Assembly: GCF_000445185.1 (NCBI RefSeq)
Contig: NZ_AVAF01000164.1
Location: 1-60,657 of the forward strand
Reading direction: 5' to 3'
Origin: Thermoanaerobacter sp. A7A
Lineage (GTDB): Bacteria; Bacillota; Thermoanaerobacteria; Thermoanaerobacterales; Thermoanaerobacteraceae
Length of the DNA: 60,657 bases
Shown here: in pieces, positions 1 through 7,733 of the stretch
Numbering within the stretch: the stretch's first letter is position 1
Layout: each line of letters starts with the position of its first letter
Notes under the pieces: model-generated
Databases searched by the model: none
Seen by the model: the letters and a program-made list of their open reading frames with translations, nothing else
Told to the model about the DNA's origin: nothing
Program-made: the position numbers and the translations under genes

Positions 1-258
1 GTAAGTTTTTAGAATTTCGAGGGTTAATAGGGATAATAGGTATTATGCCAAGCTTTGAGAACAAGTATTTATAATTATCAAAAGAATCAAACCCGGCGTC
101 ACCTAAGAAGTATCTATAAGAGAAATTAGGATGTAAATTAAAGAATTCCTTAAGAGAAGGGATTAAAGTTTTAGAATCGTACAAATCTTTAGACTCGGCA
201 GCAGATTTAGCAGTATTGACATCTAAAGAATCATCGTCATAGAAACTAGTGTGAAAGT
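1..258 (-). pseudogene. DDE transposase C-terminal fragment (IS4/IS1182-like), runs off the left edge
   Basis: Read on the minus strand, the frame is open to the window edge. It encodes a run with YDDDSLDVNTAKSA, then LGDAGFDSFDNYKYLF and IPINPRN. This pattern (acidic patch, GD-x-x-F/Y-D, then IPxNPRN) is typical of IS4/IS1182-type DDE transposases. The aspartate in LGDAGFD would be the second catalytic acid. No start codon or N-terminal domain is visible, and IS110 debris lies immediately upstream, so I read it as a remnant. Exact family is uncertain because the rest lies outside the window. Confidence 0.6.
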
Positions 259-338
259 GAAATAGTGAAATTTGGGCACACCAAAAAGGGCACCAAATAA
301 AGCTGCCCAAAACCAAATAATGGTAATATATAATGATG

Positions 339-580
339 TTAAGTAATTTTTGGAGGGATAATAGTACAACCTTCTTTTTCTAAAAATTTAATAGCTTTTT
401 TAATATATTGTTGCTTATGCTTTTGATAAAGTTTTTCTGGCATATTAGTGTAATCGGAGTCAGATGGATTAAAAGGTTCTTTTTTCAAAAGCATATGATA
501 GAGGCAGGTGAGGATCATACGAGCAATAGCAACAATTGTACGTTTATGACCCCGACGCTTTTTAATACGTTCATATTTAA
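339..580 (-). pseudogene. IS110 transposase, C-terminal fragment
   Basis: The minus-strand frame reads KYERIKKRRGHKRTIVAIAR and then MILTCLYHMLLKKE, ending with GCTIIPPKIT and a stop at 341-339. This is the helical C-terminal end of an IS110-family recombinase (Transposase_20 region and tail). The upstream part of the gene is not continuous with it: at about 580-600 the sequence switches to the middle of the same kind of gene on the opposite strand. It is therefore half of a gene broken by an inversion. Confidence 0.7.
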
Positions 581-598
581 GCTTTTCGTCCCTTCTAG

Positions 599-1246
599 TT
601 TCGTCCCTCCTAAGGATATCCGCATGTTACGTGAACTTGTTCGCTATCGTTTTAAACTTATTGGACATCGCTCTAGTGAAAAAAACAGGCTTCAAAATGC
701 CCTCACCGTATCCAATATCGCTTTAGCCTCCGTCGTCAGTGATTCTTTCGGTAAATCTGCTTCTTCTATCATTGAATATATTTTAACTTGCGATACTTTT
801 GACCCTGAATACTGCAAGTCACTTCTACACAAAAGTCTTTATAAAAAGGCTGACGAAGTCATTCAGTCGATTATTGGATACGAATTGAGGGATGATCAAT
901 CAGTCAAGTTGAAGGTTTGCAGAAAACACTATGACTTTATCAATCAATGTGTTTCTGATTTAGATAAAGCCATTTCTCAATTAGCCAAACCTTATCAAGA
1001 CTTGATTGATATCGCTGTTACCCTCCCTGGCATAACCGAAAAATCGGCAACTTATATCATCGCTGAAATCGGCACGGATATGACAGTTTTTAAATCTGAC
1101 AAGCACCTTTGCTCTTGGGCTGGTCTTACTCCTCAAAACAACGAAAGTGCAGGTAAGAAAAAATCTGTCCATGTCTAAAGAGCAGGCGTTTACTTAAAAC
1201 CTCTCTTAATACAGTGTGCCAATGCAGCAATTAGGGATAAAAAGAA
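599..1246 (+). pseudogene. IS110 transposase, middle fragment in inverted orientation
   Basis: The plus-strand frame starts abruptly at SFVPPKDIRMLRELVRYR and runs through the coiled-coil linker to LPGITEKSATYIIAEIG, LCSWAGLTPQNNESAGKKKS. The last part contains the serine of the IS110 Tnp domain (NESAGK). The frame meets a stop at 1176-1178, then continues in frame as RAGVYLKPLLIQCANAAIRD to about 1246, so the stop is a nonsense mutation. The RuvC-like N-terminus (DEDD residues) is missing. Together with the 339-580 fragment it looks like one element with an inverted internal segment. Confidence 0.7.
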
Positions 1247-1320
1247 TCATTGAGATGGCTTTGCAATTTTTTAAGATTACCTATTTCTTACACTCCTTTT
1301 TTGGTTTAAAAAGAGCTTGT

Positions 1321-1344
1321 AAATATTCGATTTATCGAATATTT
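1321..1344. promoter_or_regulatory. Perfect palindrome, possible ArsR/SmtB-type operator
   Basis: AAATATTCGAT at 1321-1331 and its exact reverse complement at 1334-1344 are separated by two T residues. Eleven-base arms with an ATATTCGAT-like core resemble ArsR/SmtB operators (imperfect ATA...TAT dyads). A broken BASS/ACR3-like permease fragment begins about 200 bp downstream, which fits a decayed arsenic-type or metal-responsive operon. The binding protein is not in the window, so this is inference. Confidence 0.4.
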
Positions 1345-1383
1345 AAGTTAAAATATTTTAGCCTACTGGCCAAAATATCACAA

Positions 1384-1530
1384 CTATTTTTTATTACTTT
1401 CTGAAGGAACCAACAGTGTCCCATTAAGCGTTCCAATCAAAGACTTTATAAAAGTGCTTATCCACAATATAGCAAGTAAAATTGCTAATAATACTGTATA
1501 CCAGTATATAAGCTGTATTTTTGTATACAT
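1384..1530 (-). CDS. Small hydrophobic frame, 48 residues, possible membrane peptide
   Basis: The minus-strand frame starts with ATG at 1530-1528 and ends with TAG at 1386-1384. It encodes MYTKIQLIYWYTVLLAILLA followed by ILWISTFIKSLIGTL and a polar tail. One or two membrane segments would fit between residues 6 and 34. I see no convincing Shine-Dalgarno sequence, and it lies in a region of gene debris. It could equally be the end of a lost membrane protein. I do not recognise a family. Confidence 0.22.
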   Translation of the reverse strand: MYTKIQLIYWYTVLLAILLAILWISTFIKSLIGTLNGTLLVPSESNKK

Positions 1531-1539
1531 AAATACATT

Positions 1540-1899
1540 AAAAGCCGGCAAAGTTGCCTTGCTGAAGGAGATGTTGAATTAAGCACTATGATTGTGGCTT
1601 TAAGTTTTATTGCTGCAATTTTTGCAGTTCCATTTTGGATGAGGATTTTTGCTTCTCATACGAACGTTCCTGTACCGACAGGTCAACTACTTATGTCTAT
1701 ATTAGAAGTTCTTATTTTGCCAATGGATTTAACAAGGACTTTGTTAGTGAAAGCTACTGCTGCTTTTTCTCCTATGGTTGCTATACCAGCGGCTACCATG
1801 CCTATCTTTCAGATTATTTTACTGATTTTATATCTTAAATTAGGGCCTTGGATAAAGAAGAAGTATCCAAGACACATAAATTATATGGAATGCAGATAG
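1540..1899 (+). pseudogene. BASS-family (bile acid:Na+ symporter/ACR3-like) permease, C-terminal fragment
   Basis: The frame reads LAEGDVELSTMIVALSFIAA, then NVPVPTGQLLMSILEVLILP and TRTLLVKATAAFSPMVAIPA. The 'GDVxLS...ALS' motif followed by a VP-rich segment and long hydrophobic helices is the pattern of the second half of BASS/ACR3 transporters (sodium-coupled organic anion or arsenite export). Only about a third of the roughly 300-residue family length is present and no RBS precedes the first ATG at 1588. It ends directly against a lipoamide dehydrogenase fragment, indicating a deletion joint. Family call moderate. Confidence 0.45.
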
Positions 1900-1909
1900 T
1901 TGGCAAAAG

Positions 1910-2041
1910 TTGATTGCAGAAGCAACGCAGGTTATCAGAATGAACGGAAAAATTGAGGATATTACGGCAACTATACACACACATCCAACATTAAGTGAAA
2001 TAATAGCAGAAGCAGCAGAAAAAGCGTTAAGTAGCTTTTAA
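1910..2041 (+). pseudogene. lpdA: Dihydrolipoamide dehydrogenase, C-terminal 43 residues
   Basis: The frame reads LIAEATQVIRMNGKIEDITA and then TIHTHPTLSEIIAEAAEKAL, ending at a stop at 2039-2041. HTHPTLSE is the conserved active-site segment of dihydrolipoamide dehydrogenase, where the His-Glu pair of one subunit completes the other subunit's site. Only the last part of the roughly 450-residue protein remains, fused after a permease fragment, so it is a deletion relic. Confidence 0.75.
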
Positions 2042-2135
2042 TGGTTTTTCAGTAGACATTGTTTTTATAAAATAGTGCTGTCAAACAAGTTGAAAGTTGA
2101 CACAGAGTGTTAAAATGTATGAAAAGGGTGAGGAG

Positions 2136-2294
2136 ATGAATATTTTATATATTTCCGGAAGTCCAAGGAAAAAGAGCAACACTGACATTCTTTTAAAATT
2201 AACTATGTCAATTACGGGAGGAGAATTTATAAAGCTTATAGACCTCTATGCCGTAACTACGGCACCATCAGAGGATGAAAATACCCTTTTTTGA
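2136..2294 (+). pseudogene. NADPH-dependent FMN reductase (flavodoxin-like), N-terminal fragment
   Basis: An ATG at 2136 behind GGGTGAGGAG opens MNILYISGSPRKKSNTDILL, the classic N-terminal beta strand and FMN phosphate loop (SGSPRKxSNT) of the NADPH-dependent FMN reductase/iron-sulfur flavoprotein family. Homology seems to fade after FIKLIDL (about residue 36) and the frame stops at 2294, against the left end of the IS110 element. The CxxCxxC segment expected next is missing. TTGAAA at 2089-2094 with TAAAAT at 2110-2115 could be its weak old promoter. Confidence 0.65.
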
Positions 2295-2312
2295 TGTATA
2301 ATTAGTACAGCG

Positions 2313-2455
2313 GCTGGTGAAGAAAGGTCGTTCTTACCTTGGTGCTTTGAGCCCGACTTATAGGCAGACTCCAACGACCAGGTGCACCACAGATTGTTGC
2401 TCCCTTTACGGGAAGCACGCAGGATAGAATAACCCCTTATGGTTGTTGCACCAGC
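2313..2455 (+). ncRNA. Candidate IS110 bridge RNA in the left end
   Basis: The 5' noncoding end of the IS110 element folds on itself. GCTGGTG at 2313-2319 pairs with CACCAGC at 2449-2455, closing the whole domain. Inside, GGTCGTT at 2326-2332 pairs with AACGACC at 2373-2379, leaving a 40-nt loop. TCCC/GGGA at 2401-2413 and AACC/GGTT at 2431-2444 form small hairpins. GGTGCA at 2381-2386 can alternatively pair with TGCACC at 2447-2452. It is known that IS110 recombinases are guided by a structured bridge RNA of roughly 150-250 nt encoded in a noncoding end; size, side and strand fit. Guide loops are not assigned. Confidence 0.55.
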
Positions 2456-2511
2456 TTTTCAATATTACAAGTCGCTATCGTTCAAATTTTAAAAAGGGAG
2501 TTGGTTCTTTC

Positions 2512-3732
2512 ATGGATTTAGTTTATTCTCACGTTTGCGGATTAGATGTCCATAAAAAGAATGTCGTAGCTTGTATAATAACACCAGAAGGTAAAGAAAT
2601 CCGCACTTTTTCAACTATGACCGATGACCTTATTGCATTAAAAGAATTTATTAAAGCTAAAGGTTGTTCTGTTGTTGCTATGGAAAGTACCGGCTCTTAC
2701 TGGAAACCTATTTACAATCTCCTTGAGCTTGAGAATATTAAAATCCTACTCGTCAATGCTAAGCATATTAAAAATGTCCCTGGTAGAAAAACTGATGTAA
2801 AAGATGCCGAGTGGATAGCAAGTCTCTTGCAACATGGCTTTTTGCAAGGCAGCTTTGTCCCAGACAGAGAACAAAGAGAGCTTCGCGAACTTGTCCGCTA
2901 TAGAAAAAGCCTCATTGAAGAAAAATCAAGAGAGCTTAACCGCATACAAAAGGTCTTAGAAGGTGCTAATATTAAACTGTCTTCTGTTGTCTCTGATATT
3001 AATGGAGCTTCTAGTCGCTCTATTCTTGAGGCTATCATAAATGGTGAAGAAAATCCTGAAACCTTAGCACAGCTTTCCCAAGGTAAATTGAAAAATAAAA
3101 TGGATGAACTAAAACGCTCTTTAAAAGGCCTAATTAATCATCACCAAAAAACTCTCATTGAAATTCAACTCAGGCATATTGATTATCTTGACCAAGAAAT
3201 AACTAAATTAGATGAAGAAATTAAAAATAGAATGCACCCTTTTGAACAAGACCTGGCACTGCTGGATACTATCCCTGGTGTCGGAAGAAGAACTGCAGAA
3301 CAAATAATAGCCGAAATCGGTACAAATATGGAACAGTTCCCCTCTGCTGCCCATTTGTGTTCCTGGGCAGGGCTGTGTCCAGGTCATAACGAAAGTGCTG
3401 GTAAACAAAAGTCTGCCAGAACTCGAAAAGGTAACCAAAAATTGCGAAGCTCTCTTATTGAAGCTGCCAGGGCTGCCTCAAGGGCAAAAGATACTTATCT
3501 CTCAAGTCAGTACCACCGCATCGCTGCTCGAAGAGGAGCAAACCGAGCAGCAGTTGCAGTGGCACATAGCATTTTAGTTATAGTTTATCATATTCTCAAG
3601 CAAAAGCAACCATATATTGAATTAGGTCCTACTTATTATGAAGAGAAAAAGCGTAATATGATTATTCGTCAATCTTTAAAAAAGCTAGAGTCTTTAGGTC
3701 TTAAGGTCACGGTCGAATCTGTAGCGTCTTAA
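2512..3732 (+). CDS. IS110-family transposase (DEDD/serine recombinase)
   Basis: This 406-residue recombinase moves the IS110 element by RNA-guided strand exchange in the family model. The N-terminal RuvC-like DEDD domain (residues about 8-160) shows GLDVHK with D12, MESTGSY with E58, and RKTDVKDAEW with D95 and D98. A charged coiled-coil linker follows (about 165-255). The C-terminal Tnp domain has IPGVGRRTAEQIIAEIG and HNESAGK, whose serine (S295) is the expected covalent nucleophile. I chose ATG 2512, just before the conserved VCGLDVHK, over an in-frame ATG at 2443 because 2443 lies inside the structured left end; AAGGGAG precedes 2512 with a longish spacer. All catalytic residues are present, so it looks active. 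Confidence 0.93.
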   Translation: MDLVYSHVCGLDVHKKNVVACIITPEGKEIRTFSTMTDDLIALKEFIKAKGCSVVAMESTGSYWKPIYNLLELENIKILLVNAKHIKNVPGRKTDVKDAEWIASLLQHGFLQGSFVPDREQRELRELVRYRKSLIEEKSRELNRIQKVLEGANIKLSSVVSDINGASSRSILEAIINGEENPETLAQLSQGKLKNKMDELKRSLKGLINHHQKTLIEIQLRHIDYLDQEITKLDEEIKNRMHPFEQDLALLDTIPGVGRRTAEQIIAEIGTNMEQFPSAAHLCSWAGLCPGHNESAGKQKSARTRKGNQKLRSSLIEAARAASRAKDTYLSSQYHRIAARRGANRAAVAVAHSILVIVYHILKQKQPYIELGPTYYEEKKRNMIIRQSLKKLESLGLKVTVESVAS

Positions 3733-3825
3733 CTTTTAATTTAACCTTATTAATCATTCATTTATCCCATATTTTTACATTGGTATGGGTTTAGTTCTTT
3801 GTTGCCTTTTTGAGAGACACTATTT

Positions 3826-4113
3826 TCAGGATAGATATTTTTCTAATCTGCCTGAATACATTATAATCAATTGGTTTAATACTATATCCCAATTTTTATA
3901 TCTTACGGTCCATTTCTTTAATACATTCATACTTACCAAATATAGCATTTTTTCTAATGCTTCATCGGATGGAAATATTGTTTTTGATTTTGTAACTTTC
4001 CTTAACTGCCTATGGAATCCTTCAATTATATTCGTTGTATACATTATTTTCCTTACTTCATTAGGAAATTTATAAAATGGACTTAAAACATTCCATTTCG
4101 CCAAATTGAGTCT
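3826..4113 (-). pseudogene. IS256-family (Mutator-like) transposase, C-terminal fragment
   Basis: The minus-strand frame reads LNLAKWNVLSPFYKFPNEVR, then MYTTNIIEGFHRQLRKVTKS and FPSDEALEKMLYL. 'TTNIIEGFHRQLRKVTK' with an intact glutamate is the hallmark of the third catalytic acid region of IS256 transposases. About 90 of roughly 400 residues remain; an upstream stop and loss of homology mark the break. It was left between the IS110 element and an Rpn-type fragment. Confidence 0.8.
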
Positions 4114-4193
4114 TTACAGTCTCAAAAATCTGTACCATTATTTTGAAAATAAAAAAGTCTCATTTTTGAAACTCTTCTTAACCTTTTAAAACA

Positions 4194-4420
4194 TTAATTT
4201 AGCAATTTCTTTATTTCTTCTACAGGTAACTTTGTAATTTTTGCAATTTTGTCGATATCTATGCCTTCTTTTAACATTTCTTTTACAATAGCAATTTTTT
4301 CTTGCATTACATCTTTTTCTATTTCTTTCTCTATTCCTTTCTCCAATATCATCTTATATGCTTCAGATTCTTCAATTTCTCAACATATTCTTCCTTCCGT
4401 TTCTCCTTAATTACCTTCTA
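4194..4420 (-). pseudogene. Rpn/PD-(D/E)XK family protein, C-terminal tail with frameshift
   Basis: The minus-strand frame encodes EESEAYKMILEKGIEKEIEK, then EKIAIVKEMLKEGIDIDKIA and LPVEEIKKLLN before a stop at 4196-4194. This highly charged tail, ending in an 'IAKITxLPxEEIxKL' helix-turn-helix-like motif, is typical of Rpn family recombination-promoting nuclease/putative transposase proteins. Upstream the matching sequence EEYVEKLKNL lies in another frame, so there is a frameshift, and the nuclease domain is gone. Confidence 0.55.
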
Positions 4421-4609
4421 CTTATAACCACACTTCACAGTGATAATAAATCCGTTACACTCTCTATAAGTGATTCTTCTACTTCATCGTCTTGTCAAGA
4501 ATGTTTCTCATAAAACGGGTTTGGCTAAACTTAAAAACTGTGATAATATTAAATTAAAGGATTTTGCATTCTTTTGCCAATGAATAGAATTAATTTAAAG
4601 GAGGCTAAA

Positions 4610-4763
4610 ATGATGAACGAAATAAGTATTGCGCATCTTAGGCTTTGCTACTTTTATTCATGTAGATGAGAATGGAAGACCAGCGCCGCATAATGTTACC
4701 TTACCTGAGCCTGAAAATGAAGAAGAAAGAATGCTTAGGGAAAGGGCAAAACAAATTATCTAG
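4610..4763 (+). pseudogene. Acyl-CoA thioesterase remnant with internal deletion
   Basis: A strong AAAGGAGG precedes ATGATG at 4610-4615 (MMNEISIAH), but the frame soon stops. In a different frame from 4641 the sequence reads GFATFIHVDENGRPAPHNVT followed by PEPENEEERMLRERAKQII and a stop at 4761-4763. 'F-x-x-VDENGRPxP..L.PE.EEE' is the C-terminus of hotdog-fold acyl-CoA thioesterases of the YciA/BFIT type. The N-terminal start plus the C-terminal end without a middle indicates an internal deletion. Confidence 0.5.
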
Positions 4764-4837
4764 GAGATGAGAAATAAATATCAACTGGATAAAAAACCAC
4801 TTTTGTAAGGAAGGTTAGTTTATGGGGTAGTGATAAA

Positions 4838-6088
4838 ATGGATACAGTAAAGATTTATACCAATATTATAAAAGATAATATGGATAGACCGGAAAAAGTA
4901 GATAAGCTAATAAATTTTGGTCTTACCTCTGCTTACTATTATGTGAGCTTTTTCAAAGACAAAAGGATTCCCAAATCTCTTCATTACCTAAATAAATACT
5001 CTATAAAAAGCATAAAAGATTCTTTAGCAAATCCTCAAAATTCTGCTTGGGTAAACCTCTTTGCACCCTCTGAATTTTTGATTGCTATGGACATAAAACC
5101 CTTATTTATTGAAGCATATTCTTCTTTCATGTCAGGCTTCTTCATCGAAGATTATCTCGTCGATACTGCCGAATCGAGAGGCATGTCAAATACTTTATGC
5201 AGTTACCATAAAACTTTTATAGGAGCCAGTGAGCTTAATATTCTCAAAAAACCTAAATTTATGATGACTACTTCCATGATCTGTGATGCGAATATACCTA
5301 CTTTCAAGTATCTTTCAAAAAAGCACGGGGTTCCACTGTACATTATTGATATTCCCTACAAATATTCTAAAGACGCTGTAGTGTATGTAAAAAAACAACT
5401 TTTAGAAGTGGCGGAAAAGCTTGAGGAAGTCTTTAACAGAAAGCTTGATACTGATAAATTGAGGGAAGTCGTAAAAACGGAAAATAAAACAAGAGCACTT
5501 ATGAGAGAATATTTAAATTATGCGGGAGAAAAAAGATTTATACCTACTATGACCTTTGAAATGTATATGCTCTTTGCATCCCATGTATTCATTGGAAGCA
5601 AGGAAGTATTACATTTTTATGAGATGTTAGTGGAGGATATAAAAAGAGCTCCTGAAAGAAGTGGAAAAAGCATATTTTTTATACACCTTCTTCCTATATT
5701 TGAGAAAAATTTTAAAGATTACTTTAACTTCAGCGATAAATTTCACATTGCTGGTAGTGACTTAAATTATGATTTTGTTGATGAAATTGATGAAAACGAC
5801 CCCTTCAAGGGAATCGCTGAAAAGCTTATCTTAAACTCTTTTAATGGTGAAATAAATAGAAAAGTTGCAAGAATCAAAGAACTGATAGAAAAAATAAAAC
5901 CGGACGGCATTATACAGTTTTGTCATTTGGGCTGTAAACAGTCCATGGGTGGAACGTTTATAATTAAAAATCTTGCTTCAGAAGTGGGTATTCCATTTCT
6001 TTATTTAGATGGGGATTGTGTAGACAAAAGAAATAATCAAGAGGGGCAGAATAGGACGAGGCTCGAAGCTTTTCTTGAAATGCTTTAG
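4838..6088 (+). CDS. 2-hydroxyacyl-CoA dehydratase subunit (HgdB/BcrB-like)
   Basis: This 416-residue protein belongs to the 2-hydroxyglutaryl-CoA dehydratase/benzoyl-CoA reductase subunit family, which holds a [4Fe-4S] cluster and takes part in ATP-driven radical dehydration or ring reduction. Conserved cysteines appear in MICDANIP, in the hallmark QFCHLGCKQSMGG, and in GDCVDKRNNQEGQ; the end TRLEAFLEML is also typical. It overlaps the reading space of the activase gene downstream (stop 6088, next start 6111), so the two are cotranscribed. Normal systems have two dehydratase subunits plus an activator; here the second subunit domain is fused to the activator. Substrate cannot be told from sequence. 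Confidence 0.85.
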   Translation: MDTVKIYTNIIKDNMDRPEKVDKLINFGLTSAYYYVSFFKDKRIPKSLHYLNKYSIKSIKDSLANPQNSAWVNLFAPSEFLIAMDIKPLFIEAYSSFMSGFFIEDYLVDTAESRGMSNTLCSYHKTFIGASELNILKKPKFMMTTSMICDANIPTFKYLSKKHGVPLYIIDIPYKYSKDAVVYVKKQLLEVAEKLEEVFNRKLDTDKLREVVKTENKTRALMREYLNYAGEKRFIPTMTFEMYMLFASHVFIGSKEVLHFYEMLVEDIKRAPERSGKSIFFIHLLPIFEKNFKDYFNFSDKFHIAGSDLNYDFVDEIDENDPFKGIAEKLILNSFNGEINRKVARIKELIEKIKPDGIIQFCHLGCKQSMGGTFIIKNLASEVGIPFLYLDGDCVDKRNNQEGQNRTRLEAFLEML

Positions 6089-6110
6089 CAATCTTTCTGG
6101 AGGTGAAAAA

Positions 6111-7733
6111 TTGATAGGGTACATTTGCAAATACACGCCTGTAGAAATAATCGAAGCCTTTGGAGAAGAACCGGTAAGACTTGAGTCAGGATATAAGTCT
6201 CATGAACATGCTGAGGCCCTGATTCACTCAAATATGTGCAGTTTTGCAAAAGGGGTTTTGGAAAATATAATTGAAAATAATATTGAAGAGGTTATATTAA
6301 CTGCGTGTTGTGATAGTATAAAAAGGCTTTATGATGTATTAAAAGATAAAGTAAAATTTATCCATATTCTGGACCTGCCCAGAAAAAAAGATCCTCTCGC
6401 AATAGATCTTTTTTACAATGAAATAATTGAATTTATGGAAGCGTATCAGGCCTTTAAAAACAAGAATTTTGCTGAAGAGAATTTGCTAAAAATTCTAGAA
6501 AGCAAGTCTTTTAATAAAGAAAAACAATCTGCTGAAAGTATTGCTATATTAGGTGCGAGGCTTAAAGATGATGTTATAGAAAAAATCATAAATTCTTGTA
6601 CAGCAAACGTAATAAATTTTACCTGCACAGCTGAAGAAAGAGTATTCAATATTGAAGCAAAAGATAATTTATTAAAAAGCTATGCGGAATCGCTTCTCAA
6701 TTTAACACCCTGTATGAGAATGGCAGAAGATCGAAGCAAGTTAATCAATAAAGAATTGAAGGGGATAATATACAATACCATAAAGTTCTGTGATTTTTAT
6801 TCCTATGAGTATGCTGAACTCAAAAGCAAAGCAGACCTTCCACTTTTAAAAATTGAAACTGACTATAACGATTCAAATAGCGGACAGATTTTAACAAGAA
6901 TAGATGCCTTTTTGGAATCAACCGGTATTAAAAAGATGGAAAAACAGAGAGCCAAGAAGGGATATTTTGTAGGAGTGGATAGTGGCTCTACTTCTACAAA
7001 TGTAGTTATAATCGACGAAAACAAAAACATAATATCATATTCTATTATTCCAACAGGTCCTAAAGCTCTAGAAAGTGCTTTTAAAGCTTTTGAAATTGCT
7101 TTAAATAATGCAGGACTTCAAGAAAAGGATATTACATCAATAGTAGCAACAGGGTATGGAAGAGTAAGCATTCCCTTTGCAGATAGAATTGTAACTGAAA
7201 TTACCTGTCACGGCAAAGGCGCATTTTTTATAGACAATACTGTTAGAACTGTTATAGATATAGGCGGACAGGATAGCAAAGTGATAAGGTTAGATGACAG
7301 CGGCAATGTCATTGATTTTGTAATGAATGACAAATGTTCAGCAGGGACAGGCCGGTTTCTTGAAGTAATGGCGAGAACGTTAGGCATTTCAATAGAAGAA
7401 ATGGCAAAAGTCCATAAGGAAGTAAAAGAAAATATCACGATTACCAGTATGTGCACTGTATTTGCAGAATCAGAAGTAATATCTCTTATTGCGCAAAATA
7501 AGGATCAAAGGGATATAATACATGCCCTCAATAAAGCCGTTGCTTCAAAAGCAGTTTCCCTGGTCGACAGAATAGGAAGAAAAGGAAAATACATGATGAC
7601 AGGGGGCGTTGCCAAAAATCAGGGAGTAGTTTATGCCATCGAAAGCAGGCTCGGCGAAAAACTTATAATCCCATTTGAACCACAGATTATTGGAGCACTT
7701 GGAGCAGCGCTAATTTCACTTGAAGGTAAATGA
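6111..7733 (+). CDS. 2-hydroxyacyl-CoA dehydratase activase fused to a dehydratase-like domain
   Basis: The 540-residue protein has two parts. Residues 1-270 (IGYICKYTPVEIIEAFG, TACCDSIKRLYDVL) resemble the other dehydratase subunit. From about residue 285 (GYFVGVDSGSTSTNVVIIDE) it is a BadF/BcrA/HgdC-type ATPase with an actin-like fold: DIGGQDSK, KCSAGTGRF and TSMCTVFAESEV are present. C409 and C448 should bind the single [4Fe-4S] cluster bridging the activator dimer, which delivers an electron on ATP hydrolysis. I chose TTG 6111 because GGAGGTG lies five bases upstream; an ATG at 6075 inside the preceding gene has no RBS. No third subunit gene follows. Confidence 0.85.
   Translation: MIGYICKYTPVEIIEAFGEEPVRLESGYKSHEHAEALIHSNMCSFAKGVLENIIENNIEEVILTACCDSIKRLYDVLKDKVKFIHILDLPRKKDPLAIDLFYNEIIEFMEAYQAFKNKNFAEENLLKILESKSFNKEKQSAESIAILGARLKDDVIEKIINSCTANVINFTCTAEERVFNIEAKDNLLKSYAESLLNLTPCMRMAEDRSKLINKELKGIIYNTIKFCDFYSYEYAELKSKADLPLLKIETDYNDSNSGQILTRIDAFLESTGIKKMEKQRAKKGYFVGVDSGSTSTNVVIIDENKNIISYSIIPTGPKALESAFKAFEIALNNAGLQEKDITSIVATGYGRVSIPFADRIVTEITCHGKGAFFIDNTVRTVIDIGGQDSKVIRLDDSGNVIDFVMNDKCSAGTGRFLEVMARTLGISIEEMAKVHKEVKENITITSMCTVFAESEVISLIAQNKDQRDIIHALNKAVASKAVSLVDRIGRKGKYMMTGGVAKNQGVVYAIESRLGEKLIIPFEPQIIGALGAALISLEGK

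Larger units (their letters stand above)
2290..3745 (+). mobile_element. Intact IS110-family element (approximate limits)
   Basis: The unit comprises a 220-bp structured left end followed by a full-length IS110 transposase gene. IS110 elements of this group lack clear terminal inverted repeats, so I cannot fix the ends; the left limit is set where the FMN reductase frame dies and the right limit just after the transposase stop at 3732. The element truncates the flavodoxin-like gene on its left and abuts an IS256 remnant on its right. Confidence 0.6.

Noticed and set aside
1216-1404. 62-codon plus-strand frame
   Set aside because: No ribosome site; begins inside the IS110 fragment and runs through the palindrome, with no recognisable motif.
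3785-4075. 96-codon plus-strand frame
   Set aside because: It is antisense to clear IS256 transposase sequence on the minus strand.
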